64,000 nucleotides of DNA from JALOLV01 sp046295175 (GTDB lineage: Bacteria > Bacteroidota > Bacteroidia > Cytophagales > Spirosomataceae): contig JBKBNY010000005.1 in NCBI GenBank assembly GCA_046295175.1, forward strand, positions 355,809 to 419,808, given 5' to 3'. This document shows, in pieces, positions 34,034 through 42,113 of this stretch. The first letter of the stretch is position 1. Each line of letters begins with the position of its first letter. The position numbers and the translations under genes are program-made. The notes beneath the pieces were generated by a model, which ran no database searches, was not told where the DNA came from, and worked only from the letters and a program-made list of their open reading frames with translations.

Positions 34034-34641
34034 AAAAAAGTATTTATCTTATCGCCGACCCCGCCGTCGAGCAAAGCGTTTTGCTCCATAAAATCGAGAT
34101 GGCTCTCAAAGGTGGTCTTTTTGCCGTGCAGTTGTGGAATAACTGGCAAAATGTGACCAATAAAATCGAAATCATTGCAAGCGTTCATCAACTTACGCAA
34201 TTGGCTGGCGTCCCTTTGATTTTAAACGAAGGCCAAGATTGCCTTGATTCACCTTATTTTGAAGGCATTCACCTTGATTTACCTAATGATAAAATACAAG
34301 AATATCGACAAAAACGCCCCGATTTAATTTGGGGACTTACCTGCTCAAACGAAACCGAAAAACTTAGTTGGGCTGAACAAAATTCGCTTGATTATGTGTC
34401 TTATTGTTCGGTTTTTCCATCAAAAACCAGTAATAGTTGCGAACTCGTCAGCTTCGAGACTATTCAGCGAACTCGTCAGTTTTTTAGTGAAAAAGTGTTT
34501 TTAGCGGGAGGAATTAATCAAAATACAATTCCAAATCTTAAAAATTTACCATTCGATGGCATTGCTTTGGTATCGGCCATTATGGATGCCGAAAATCCAA
34601 CCGAAGTAGTATTGAATTATTCAGCAGTTTTAAACGATTAA
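34030..34641 (+). CDS. ThiE/TenI-like TIM-barrel protein with altered active-site motifs
   Basis: 203 aa from the ATG at 34030, which overlaps the previous stop by 4 bp (ATGA). The pattern of thiamine phosphate synthase is recognisable: YLIADP start, FAVQLWNNW, GVPLILNEG, GIHLDLPND, WGLTCSNETE, LDYVSYCSVFPSKTSNS and VFLAGGINQNTI. Several catalytic words differ from canonical ThiE: QLREK is QLWNNW (Arg and Lys lost), the ND pair is NE, and the HLGQ word is HLDL. It may have a changed substrate or be a TenI-like non-synthase. The position in a TPP-regulated operon supports a thiamine-linked role; canonical ThiE activity should not be assumed. Confidence 0.78.
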   Translation: MKKSIYLIADPAVEQSVLLHKIEMALKGGLFAVQLWNNWQNVTNKIEIIASVHQLTQLAGVPLILNEGQDCLDSPYFEGIHLDLPNDKIQEYRQKRPDLIWGLTCSNETEKLSWAEQNSLDYVSYCSVFPSKTSNSCELVSFETIQRTRQFFSEKVFLAGGINQNTIPNLKNLPFDGIALVSAIMDAENPTEVVLNYSAVLND

Positions 34642-34645
34642 AGTC

Positions 34646-34912
34646 ATGACCAAAAGTTTTTTTGATAAACTATGTTGCCCCTTTGATAAATCTGAACTTT
34701 CGATTCAGGTTTTCACCGAAAAAGAAAATAATGTCATTCATGAAGGACTCATTACTTGCCCTACTTGCAAGCGTTTTTATCCAATCATTCACGGAGTGCC
34801 GATTATGATACCCGATGTTTACCGTGAGGCCCAACTCGAAAAACCATTTTTTATCAAGTGGAATGATAAATTAAGTCTGGAAGCAAAAGCCAGTTTGATG
34901 CTGGAAGAATAA
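34646..34912 (+). CDS. Trm112-like zinc-ribbon protein
   Basis: 88 aa. The Trm112/YcaR pattern is clear: KLCCPFDKSELSI with the first Cys ligands, then ITCPTCKRFYPIIHGVPIMI with the CxxC pair and the YPI-GVP-M strand. In eukaryotes and archaea Trm112 binds and activates several methyltransferases. Here it is the last gene of an operon whose first gene is a class I methyltransferase, so an enzyme-activator pair is an attractive inference. It lies 4 bp after the ThiE-like gene and is followed by a terminator. Confidence 0.8.
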   Translation: MTKSFFDKLCCPFDKSELSIQVFTEKENNVIHEGLITCPTCKRFYPIIHGVPIMIPDVYREAQLEKPFFIKWNDKLSLEAKASLMLEE

Positions 34913-34917
34913 ATGAT

Positions 34918-34958
34918 AAAAAGCCGAGTGTTGAGCAGTTTTTCGACATTCGGTTTTT
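34918..34958 (+). terminator. Rho-independent terminator of the TPP operon
   Basis: AAAAAGCCGAGTGT pairs with ACATTCGGTTTTT (one G-T pair) around a short loop; the T-run forms the 3' arm. It begins 6 bp after the Trm112-like stop codon. Confidence 0.75.
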
Positions 34959-34997
34959 ATTCTTTCGCCCAAACGAAGCATACAACTGATTTAGGAT

Positions 34998-35005
34998 TAT
35001 ATTTG
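34998..35005 (+). promoter_or_regulatory. Promoter -7 element of the GH39 gene
   Basis: TATATTTG matches TAnnTTTG, 28 bp before the start codon and downstream of the preceding terminator. No clear -33 box is seen. Confidence 0.4.
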
Positions 35006-35033
35006 TGACAGACTCTATTCAACCTCAAATTAC

Positions 35034-36704
35034 ATGAAAAAACTACACTTGCTCTTTATGCTCATGGCTGTTTATCAGCTAAGTTTTGCACAAAAAACAA
35101 CTATCCAAATAGATTTTAATAAAAAAGTTGGCAAAATGTCAACGATGTGGGCGTGGTTTGGTGCCGACGAACCCAATTATTCCTACATGAAAGATGGCAA
35201 AAAACTACTAACCGAATTAAGTCAGTTGAGTCCAGTACCTGTTTATTTTAGAGCTCATAATATGCTTACTTCGGGACACGATACGCTCTCAATGAAGTGG
35301 GGTTCGACCAATGTTTATACCGAAGATGCCAACGGGAAGCCAATTTATGACTGGACGCTTGTCGATAAGATTTTTGATACTTATCAGCAAAGAGGCATTA
35401 AACCAATGGCACAATTTAGTTTTATGCCCGAAGCACTTTCTACCAAACCACAACCTTATGAGCATAATTGGAGACCAGGAATGAATTATACCGAAATCTT
35501 TAAAGGATGGACATACCCGCCAAAAGACTATAAAAAATGGGCCGATTTGGTGTATGCGTGGGTAAAACACTCGGTTGAAAGATACGGCAAAGCCGAAGTA
35601 GAAACTTGGTATTGGGAACTCTGGAACGAACCAAACATTGGCTATTGGAGTGGAACGGTAGAAGAATATTGCAAACTCTACGATTACACGGCTGATGCTG
35701 CCAAACGAGCTTTGCCAAGCATCAGAATAGGAGGCCCCGAAACGACTGGCCCAAGCTGGAATAAAGCAGCCGATTTCTTGAAAACTTTTCTAACGCATTG
35801 TGAATCAGGTACTAATTACGTAACGGGCAAAGTGGGTTCGCCGCTCGATTTTATCACTTTTCATGCCAAAGGAGCTCCAAAAGTTGTGGATGGACACGTA
35901 CAAATGAACGTAGGCACACAACTGCGAGATATTTCGGAAGGTTTCCGAATTGTTACTTCTTATCCGAAATTCAAAAACTTGCCCATCATCATTGGCGAGT
36001 CTGACCCCGAAGGTTGTGCGGCCTGTGGTATGAAAACCAATCCATCAAATGCGTATCGAAACGGCACGATGTATTCGAGTTATACGGCCGCTTCGTTTGC
36101 CCGAAAATATGCTTTGGCCGATTATTTCAAAGCCAATTTATTGGGGGCAGTGAGTTGGTCGTTTGAGTTTGAAAATCAACCATACTTTTATGGTTTCAGA
36201 GATTTGGCTACCAATGGTATTGATAAACCCGTGCTGAATGTTTTCAGAATGTACGGTATGATGTCGGGCGATAGAGTAGAGGTAAAAGGCAATCAGAATT
36301 ATACTTTTACGATGGTGCGAGATTCGAGCGTACGTAAAAAAGCCGATATTGATGCTCTTGCGAGCAAAGACCAACGCTCGGCTGCCGTAATGGTTTGGCA
36401 TTATCATGATGATGACCTAAAAGCCGAAGATGCCACCATAGAAGTGGATTTGAAGGGTTTTCCTGCCCAAAAAGTCAATTTTAAACATTATAGAATCGAT
36501 AACGAAAATAGTAATTCGTATGAAGTTTGGAAGAAAATGGGGTCTCCCGAAAACCCAACAGCCGAACAAATCAGTATCTTAGAAAAAGCAGGACAATTGA
36601 CACTACTCACCTCGCCAAGCTATGTAAAAACCACTAACGGAACCTTAAAACTTAATTTCAAATTACCCCGCCAAGGCGTTTCGTTGTTGAGGTTTGATTG
36701 GTAA
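35034..36704 (+). CDS. Glycoside hydrolase family 39 (beta-xylosidase-like), secreted
   Basis: 556 aa with a signal peptide (about 1-20, ending LSFAQ). The GH39 TIM barrel is seen in YFRAHNMLTSG, YDWTLVDKIFDTYQQRGIKP, the acid/base motif WYWELWNEPNIGYW, and the nucleophile region PIIIGESDPEG. A C-terminal beta domain ends in LPRQGVSLLRFDW. GH39 enzymes include beta-xylosidases and alpha-L-iduronidases; this one looks closer to the xylosidase side by the WNEPN and YDW words, but the sugar is not certain. It is flanked by a terminator upstream and an oppositely oriented gene pair downstream, so it is monocistronic. Confidence 0.87.
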   Translation: MKKLHLLFMLMAVYQLSFAQKTTIQIDFNKKVGKMSTMWAWFGADEPNYSYMKDGKKLLTELSQLSPVPVYFRAHNMLTSGHDTLSMKWGSTNVYTEDANGKPIYDWTLVDKIFDTYQQRGIKPMAQFSFMPEALSTKPQPYEHNWRPGMNYTEIFKGWTYPPKDYKKWADLVYAWVKHSVERYGKAEVETWYWELWNEPNIGYWSGTVEEYCKLYDYTADAAKRALPSIRIGGPETTGPSWNKAADFLKTFLTHCESGTNYVTGKVGSPLDFITFHAKGAPKVVDGHVQMNVGTQLRDISEGFRIVTSYPKFKNLPIIIGESDPEGCAACGMKTNPSNAYRNGTMYSSYTAASFARKYALADYFKANLLGAVSWSFEFENQPYFYGFRDLATNGIDKPVLNVFRMYGMMSGDRVEVKGNQNYTFTMVRDSSVRKKADIDALASKDQRSAAVMVWHYHDDDLKAEDATIEVDLKGFPAQKVNFKHYRIDNENSNSYEVWKKMGSPENPTAEQISILEKAGQLTLLTSPSYVKTTNGTLKLNFKLPRQGVSLLRFDW

Positions 36705-36774
36705 GATAGCTTAACCAATAAAGGATAGAATTTACTGGACATTTAGCATTAAATCACTTGCTATCAATGTCCTG

Positions 36775-37302
36775 TTATTTATTTTTGTTTTTATTCCAAA
36801 ATAGCAATCGTTCCCAACTATTTTTCGGTTTTGAATCAGGCTGTGTATCCTTCAAAAAATCATCAATCATAATAACATCTCGCAAATCTTGGTTTCGCTT
36901 GGCTAACACTTTTACCTCACGCAAATCGTTGATATGAAGTAATCTAATTGTATGCTCTTGAATTTGCTGAACTCTTGACCGTTGATAACATTCATCAAAA
37001 TCAAACTTTTTATGAATCACCGTAAGTACATCAATCGGCCCAACGAGTGTAAATACTTGTGGTTCTGTAAAATTTTGTCTTTCAATTTCAGCTATTTCAT
37101 TTTCAGTATAGTCAATTGCAAGTAGTGTTTTTAAGAAGCGTAGTTTATTGTCATTTGATGGACGAATCCAAATATCTGCATCTTTCGTGTGCCGCAGTAT
37201 GCCATGTAGGTTGAGTGCCATTCCGCCAATAATCATAAATTTTAGGTCATTCTTGTTGGCACTCTCAACAAATCGTAAAAATTCTGAATCTTCTAAATCC
37301 AT
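36775..37302 (-). CDS. Nucleotidyltransferase of the AbiEii / DUF6036 type
   Basis: 175 aa. The nucleotidyltransferase core is FMIIGGMALNLHG followed by TKDADIWI (GG and DxD metal ligands) and IDVLTVIHKKFDFDE; the later helix has LREVKVLAKRNQDLRDVIMI. Proteins of this type occur as toxin or modifier halves of type IV or MNT-HEPN-like toxin-antitoxin pairs, as well as stand-alone. It overlaps a 65-aa gene by 10 bp, a pairing suggestive of a toxin-antitoxin unit. It lies directly beside the LRR-Roc-TIR gene. The toxic role is inference. Confidence 0.75.
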   Translation of the reverse strand: MDLEDSEFLRFVESANKNDLKFMIIGGMALNLHGILRHTKDADIWIRPSNDNKLRFLKTLLAIDYTENEIAEIERQNFTEPQVFTLVGPIDVLTVIHKKFDFDECYQRSRVQQIQEHTIRLLHINDLREVKVLAKRNQDLRDVIMIDDFLKDTQPDSKPKNSWERLLFWNKNKNK

Positions 37303-37490
37303 GATGGCTTTTTGATGATTATTTTTCGTTCTGAAATCAAAGTAGTTTCATTATGGATTTGAGCATATTCTTTTTGCATTTGAAAAAGGCTTCTGAGTCT
37401 TTCGGTAGGGGTCATTTTTCTTCCTATTTCCAATAAATGATAATATTGGTCGCCGATATTTTTATGCCTGATGATTTTTCGTTCTTGCAT
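37293..37490 (-). CDS. Small partner protein of the nucleotidyltransferase
   Basis: 65 aa, charged and mostly helical by composition (GRKMTPTERLRSLFQMQKEY). I recognise no family. It precedes and overlaps the nucleotidyltransferase gene by 10 bp, so the two are cotranscribed and probably translationally coupled. Antitoxin is the most likely role by gene arrangement, but there is no motif proof. Confidence 0.6.
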   Translation of the reverse strand: MQERKIIRHKNIGDQYYHLLEIGRKMTPTERLRSLFQMQKEYAQIHNETTLISERKIIIKKPSWI

Positions 37491-37635
37491 TTTTTATCCC
37501 TATTTTGATGTAAAAATAAAGAGAAACTTAGAATAATACTATTATTACAAGGTATTCTCACTATCAAAGTCTTTAACTATGGATAGTCAGCCCGCCGAAA
37601 CGGGACATAATTGTTGCATAAAATTCAACTCTTAT

Positions 37636-40600
37636 TTACTGCCCAATTCTTTGTTTGATGGCTGACTTTATTTTCTCGAAGTTGTTTTCGGATAATAATT
37701 CTTTAGTTAATGCGTTCATATCCTTTAAAACATCAAGTAAATCACCCAATGCGGCTGCGATTGCTTTTATTTTCTCATGTTCAGCCTTTTGGGCAGTTGT
37801 TATTCTTGTTCCTCGTTTTTGAATCAGATTCTCCCATTTTTTTTCTAATTGTTCCCAATAGTCAAAATAACAATCAATAAAATCAGGGTCGTCTAATTTG
37901 AGTTTTTCTACTCTAATCGGATAAATTTTCTTTGCTAAATCCTTAGTTTGTAATTTTGAATTTCGATAAACTTCATAAAGTTCGTACATACAATACGGAG
38001 ATTTTAGGTATTTATCGCTTATGACCACAATAACAAAATCTCCCCTGCCGATATTCTTCATAAATTCCGAAATCAATCCTTGATAACCTAAATCAACTTT
38101 ATCTCTGATAACTGCTAAACCATCGTTTTTAAGACTTTCATACAAATTATTTACTACCTCTTCTCTACTTTCTCCTTCCTCCTCGGCATCGCCCCACGCA
38201 TACGAGAAAAATATTTCGGGCGTTTCTGCTGTCTGTTCTTTCAAATACTCTGTTTTAGATTCAAATAATATCTCATTTTCTCTAAACTCCAAACCTACCG
38301 AGTGCAATAACTCAAAAATAGGAAGTCTTATATCTCCTTTGTTACAAGTAACTTCTTTTCTGTTTTCATTCTGTAAACTTACCAATTCGTCATACTCAAA
38401 TGTGGTCGGTTTTTCTAAATTTTGGCATTTTTTACAACTACAAGGCACTTTTATAGTTGGGTGTACGCCTCTGTACTCTTTCACAATATCTACCACAGCA
38501 TCCATAATCATCATCATAAGCCCTCTGGCATCTTTACCTTTGGCTTTGATTTGGATTTTACGATGATGGTATTCTTCAATCATTTGAGCCTCACCATCTT
38601 GATTCTTAAATGTTACAGCATTGTTCCAAACGCTTTCATCCGATAATATAGATTTGCTTAACTCTGCACTCACTTGGTTTACAATGCCACGTGGCATAAA
38701 CTCAAAATGATATTCTAAACGCAAATACGGCTGATTATTCTCCCATTTATTCTTTTCTTCAATGGGTAATAAACGAGCAGGAAGTATAAAATCTTTTTTA
38801 TTATGTTTCTTCGGGAACGCAATTTTAAAAACTTGTAGCATTACCTTCAATTCATGTGTCTTACCTCGATATTTTTCTTCTTGCCAGATTCTCTCAAAAT
38901 CTTCTTGGTGAATAACCCCGTTTTGTTTCTGGATTGGCTCATCATCAATGATTTTATAGACTGCATTCATTGCCCATTCGGGTTTCAAGATAACCAAATG
39001 CCTAAGTTCTGGTTTTTCATAATACCACAGAATAATACCTAAATCGTGCAAAAACTTACCCAAATCTTCAATATCAATCGCTTTTTCAAATGCTTCATCA
39101 TCGACGGTTCTGCATAAATTTTCAAAATCGGTATATGTAATCGTATCTGTTTGCTTAGCTTTATCTTGCAGTGCCTCACGTACTTTTACCCAAGATTTTG
39201 GCACGGGTTTACCAATATGGGGCAAGTCGGCTACTTGTTGTTCTAAATAACTTTTGAGTTTTTTTAGCTCCGTAGCATCTGCCGATAATAGATTGACTTT
39301 GTAGAATGGTTTGCGTAAATTATACTCAGGATTGGTATAAAAAACATTAACATCATCCCAAGATTTTTGATTACCATTATCGCAGTTCTGAACCAAAACA
39401 ATAGGACTTTTACCACCAAATTGGTAAATGGTAGGAATCCAATACTCAAAATTATGAACGGAATAACGAGTAGATGCCATCAGGACATAAACAGCATTAT
39501 CGGTAAGAAAAAAACGATGCACAGGATAATACACATCTTGCCCGCCGAAATCCCAGATATGAGCCGTGTAATTATTGCCTTCTTTATCTTGAAACTCCCA
39601 ATCAACAACCTCAATTCCTCTGGTTCGTTCATCACCAGTTGGTAAATCTGCCTTCTCATTCTTAATTTTTCTTTGGAGAGATGTCTTACCAGCTCCCCCT
39701 TCTCCCACAAGCGTGAGTTTAGCTTCGTAAATATAATCCTTACCTTCTTTTTCTAATTTTTCAAAGTACCTAATTACCGCCTCTCTCCCTTTCTCTAAAA
39801 TTTCGACTGGTGGAGTTGTAATTGGGTTTCCTTTCAAATATATTTTACCATCTAAATTTCTGATTGCTGAAATACTACCTAAATCTCTAAATATTGTAGT
39901 ACTGCTTGAAGACCTAATTCTTCCAGCATTTCTTGATAAATATCGTGACTTCGCTTTTTGTATAGAAAATATACTTTTAAATTCTAAAGAAAAATTATTC
40001 TCCAAAAGAGGTAATAAAAATTTAATATCTCTTATTTGATTATTGCTAAGAATTAACGATTTTAATTTTGTTAGTTTTTCAAAAAGAGGAATACCTCCCG
40101 AAACAATATCACTAATTTGATTTGAGTGAAGGTTTAAAAATTCTAAATTTATTAATTTTGCAAAAAGAGGGACATCTCCTAAACCAATATCGTTTATTTT
40201 ATTATTGCTAAGAATTAATGAATTTAAATTGGTCAGCTTTTCCAAAAAACGAATATCACTAATTTGATTATTACGAAGGTCTAAGGAATTTAAATTGGTC
40301 AGCTTTTCCAAAAAACGAATATCACTAATTTGATTATTACGAAGGTCTAAGGAATTTAAATTGGTCAGCTTTTCCAAAAAACGAATATCGCTAATTTTAT
40401 TATTGCTAAGGTCCAACGAATTTAAATTGGTCAGCTTTTCCAAAAAACGAATATCACTAATTTGATTATTGCTAATGTATAACGAATTTAAATTGGTCAG
40501 CTTTTCCAAAAAACGAATATCGCTAATTTTATTATTGCTAAGGTCCAACGAATTTAAATTGGTCAGCTTTTTCAGAAAACTATAATCGCTAATTTTATTA

Positions 40601-41283
40601 TTGCTAAGGTCCAACGAATTTAAATTGGTCAGCTTTTCCAAAAAACGAATATCGCTAATTTTATTATTGCTAATGTATAACGAATTTAAATTGGTCAGCT
40701 TTTCAAGGAAACTATAATCGCTAATTTGACTATAGCTAAGGTATAAGGAATTTAAATTGGTCAGTTTTTCCAAAAAAATATAATCGCTAATTTTATTTGA
40801 GCTAAGATATAACGAATTTAAACTGGTCAATTTTTCAAGGAAACTATAGTCACTAATTTGATTATAGTTAAGGTCTAACGAATTTAAATTGGTCAGTTTT
40901 TCAAGGAAACTATAATCACTAATTTGATTATTGCTAAGGTCCAACGAATTTAAATTGGTCAGCTTTTCCAAAAAACGAATATCACTAATTTGATTTGAGT
41001 GAAGGTATAAGCGTTTTAGGTTAATTAAATTTGTAATTAAGAAAAATAATTCATGCCCTGTAAATGAGTTATTTAAACCCAAATTTCGACTTTTGATAAA
41101 CTTACTGTCATTCTTGTAATAACTTCCTAAATTAAGCCATTCTAACCAAATACATTCTGATATTTCCTTTGGAATTTTATTTTTTAGTCCACACTTTCCC
41201 AAATCCAAAAACTTAGCTTTTTCGGGGTCGGTTTTATATAATTCTTTGTTTTCTTTAATCAGTTTTAGGGCGAGTTCAGACAT
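37636..41283 (-). CDS. LRR-Roc-COR-TIR protein, candidate immune effector
   Basis: 1215 aa, intracellular. Domains: N-terminal cap; 15 leucine-rich repeats (about 86-426), twelve of them 22-aa units of the form LTNLNSLDLSNNxISD; a Ras-of-complex GTPase domain with P-loop GEGGAGKT (527-534), switch WDFGGQD and a QNCDN motif in place of NKxD; a COR-like region (about 700-1000) with a Cys cluster (CSCKKCQN); and a C-terminal TIR domain (about 1022-1165) starting IFFSYAWGD with the candidate catalytic Glu in SPYCMYEL (about 1101). ROCO proteins switch on GTP binding and dimerisation; TIR domains with this Glu usually cleave NAD. Together this looks like a sensor-switch-effector defence protein. 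It is adjacent to a nucleotidyltransferase pair. Domain calls are strong, immune role is inference. Confidence 0.88.
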   Translation of the reverse strand: MSELALKLIKENKELYKTDPEKAKFLDLGKCGLKNKIPKEISECIWLEWLNLGSYYKNDSKFIKSRNLGLNNSFTGHELFFLITNLINLKRLYLHSNQISDIRFLEKLTNLNSLDLSNNQISDYSFLEKLTNLNSLDLNYNQISDYSFLEKLTSLNSLYLSSNKISDYIFLEKLTNLNSLYLSYSQISDYSFLEKLTNLNSLYISNNKISDIRFLEKLTNLNSLDLSNNKISDYSFLKKLTNLNSLDLSNNKISDIRFLEKLTNLNSLYISNNQISDIRFLEKLTNLNSLDLSNNKISDIRFLEKLTNLNSLDLRNNQISDIRFLEKLTNLNSLDLRNNQISDIRFLEKLTNLNSLILSNNKINDIGLGDVPLFAKLINLEFLNLHSNQISDIVSGGIPLFEKLTKLKSLILSNNQIRDIKFLLPLLENNFSLEFKSIFSIQKAKSRYLSRNAGRIRSSSSTTIFRDLGSISAIRNLDGKIYLKGNPITTPPVEILEKGREAVIRYFEKLEKEGKDYIYEAKLTLVGEGGAGKTSLQRKIKNEKADLPTGDERTRGIEVVDWEFQDKEGNNYTAHIWDFGGQDVYYPVHRFFLTDNAVYVLMASTRYSVHNFEYWIPTIYQFGGKSPIVLVQNCDNGNQKSWDDVNVFYTNPEYNLRKPFYKVNLLSADATELKKLKSYLEQQVADLPHIGKPVPKSWVKVREALQDKAKQTDTITYTDFENLCRTVDDEAFEKAIDIEDLGKFLHDLGIILWYYEKPELRHLVILKPEWAMNAVYKIIDDEPIQKQNGVIHQEDFERIWQEEKYRGKTHELKVMLQVFKIAFPKKHNKKDFILPARLLPIEEKNKWENNQPYLRLEYHFEFMPRGIVNQVSAELSKSILSDESVWNNAVTFKNQDGEAQMIEEYHHRKIQIKAKGKDARGLMMMIMDAVVDIVKEYRGVHPTIKVPCSCKKCQNLEKPTTFEYDELVSLQNENRKEVTCNKGDIRLPIFELLHSVGLEFRENEILFESKTEYLKEQTAETPEIFFSYAWGDAEEEGESREEVVNNLYESLKNDGLAVIRDKVDLGYQGLISEFMKNIGRGDFVIVVISDKYLKSPYCMYELYEVYRNSKLQTKDLAKKIYPIRVEKLKLDDPDFIDCYFDYWEQLEKKWENLIQKRGTRITTAQKAEHEKIKAIAAALGDLLDVLKDMNALTKELLSENNFEKIKSAIKQRIGQ
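40006..41028 (-). repeat. Leucine-rich-repeat coding array with 66-bp period
   Basis: About fifteen coding repeats, twelve exactly 22 codons long. Neighbouring units share long identical DNA stretches (for example AATTTAAATTGGTCAGCTTT recurs many times), so recent expansion by slippage or recombination is likely. The last three units are longer and diverged. Confidence 0.9.
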
Positions 41284-41372
41284 AGCTCGGGTATTTGTGT
41301 TTTCAATCTCCTAAAATTACAAGTTTTTGCTTTAATTGCTACGCTCTATTTATTTTTCGGCACGGCTAATTG

Positions 41373-41380
41373 TATCTTTG
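41373..41380 (+). promoter_or_regulatory. Promoter -7 element of the Crp-like gene
   Basis: TATCTTTG matches TAnnTTTG; predicted start near 41386 and ATG at 41402. Confidence 0.5.
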
Positions 41381-41401
41381 TGGGCATCAAGGCAAGCAGC
41401 A

Positions 41402-41977
41402 ATGAATAACCCCATCATCAGCTATATCTCAAAATACATTTCGCTCACAAGCGAAGAAATCGAAACCATCAACAACCAAAACTTGATTCGATATTACAAA
41501 AAGAATGAGGTATTGTTGGCGGAGGGCGAGCATGCACGAGAGTGTTATTTTGTACTAAGTGGTTGTGTAAGAGCCTATTATTTGATAGATGGCGAAGAAC
41601 GAAACACCGAGTTTTATATCGAAAATCAATCCATTACGCCAGTCAGCTACCAAACCAAACAGCCATCAGAGTATTACTTGGCGTGCCTCGAAGATTGTAT
41701 TTTGGCACTCGGTAACGACGAACGCAACCGAAAACTCATCGAAAAAGTCCCTAAACTGACTTCGCTCATCATGCAGATGAACAACGAAATATTGATTCAG
41801 AAAACCATCGAGTTTGATGAGTTCAAAACGTATAGCCCCGAACAACGCTACCTCAATCTCTTAGAAAAACGCCCCGATTTGGTCAATCGAGTGCCTTTGT
41901 ATCATTTGGCGAGTTATCTGGGCATTACACAAGTTTCGTTGAGCCGTATTCGCAAACGAATTTCGGTCAATAGCTGA
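41402..41977 (+). CDS. Crp/Fnr family transcriptional regulator
   Basis: 191 aa from the ATG at 41402; the promoter-like TATCTTTG box lies just upstream, which excludes the longer frame beginning at 41336. N-terminal cyclic-nucleotide-binding fold: NEVLLAEGEHARECYFVLSG, CVRAYYLIDGEE and NTEFYIENQSITP. A short C-terminal helix-turn-helix follows (PLYHLASYLGITQVSLSRIRKRI). The cAMP-contacting Arg motif is not seen, as in many Bacteroidota homologues, so the ligand is unknown. It is divergent from the LRR-Roc-TIR gene and co-oriented with a DUF4386 gene 136 bp downstream, its likely target. Confidence 0.85.
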   Translation: MNNPIISYISKYISLTSEEIETINNQNLIRYYKKNEVLLAEGEHARECYFVLSGCVRAYYLIDGEERNTEFYIENQSITPVSYQTKQPSEYYLACLEDCILALGNDERNRKLIEKVPKLTSLIMQMNNEILIQKTIEFDEFKTYSPEQRYLNLLEKRPDLVNRVPLYHLASYLGITQVSLSRIRKRISVNS

Positions 41978-42113
41978 CACCACGCATTTGGCAGAAAGTA
42001 AATTCGAGAAATTCGGAGTATTCGCCTAATTCTACATTATTAATTATCTTTTGTTAACTTTTCTAAAGAAATGCGATTCTAATTTTGCTCAAACATTATT
42101 AGAAAAAGCAAAT

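Noticed and set aside
34030..34641. Plain thiE thiamine phosphate synthase call
   Set aside because: Several active-site words differ from canonical ThiE, so only ThiE/TenI-like is supported.
40006..41028. Regular 66-bp repeats resembling a CRISPR or satellite array
   Set aside because: The period is 22 codons within one open frame and the product is a canonical leucine-rich repeat; there are no unique spacers or cas genes.
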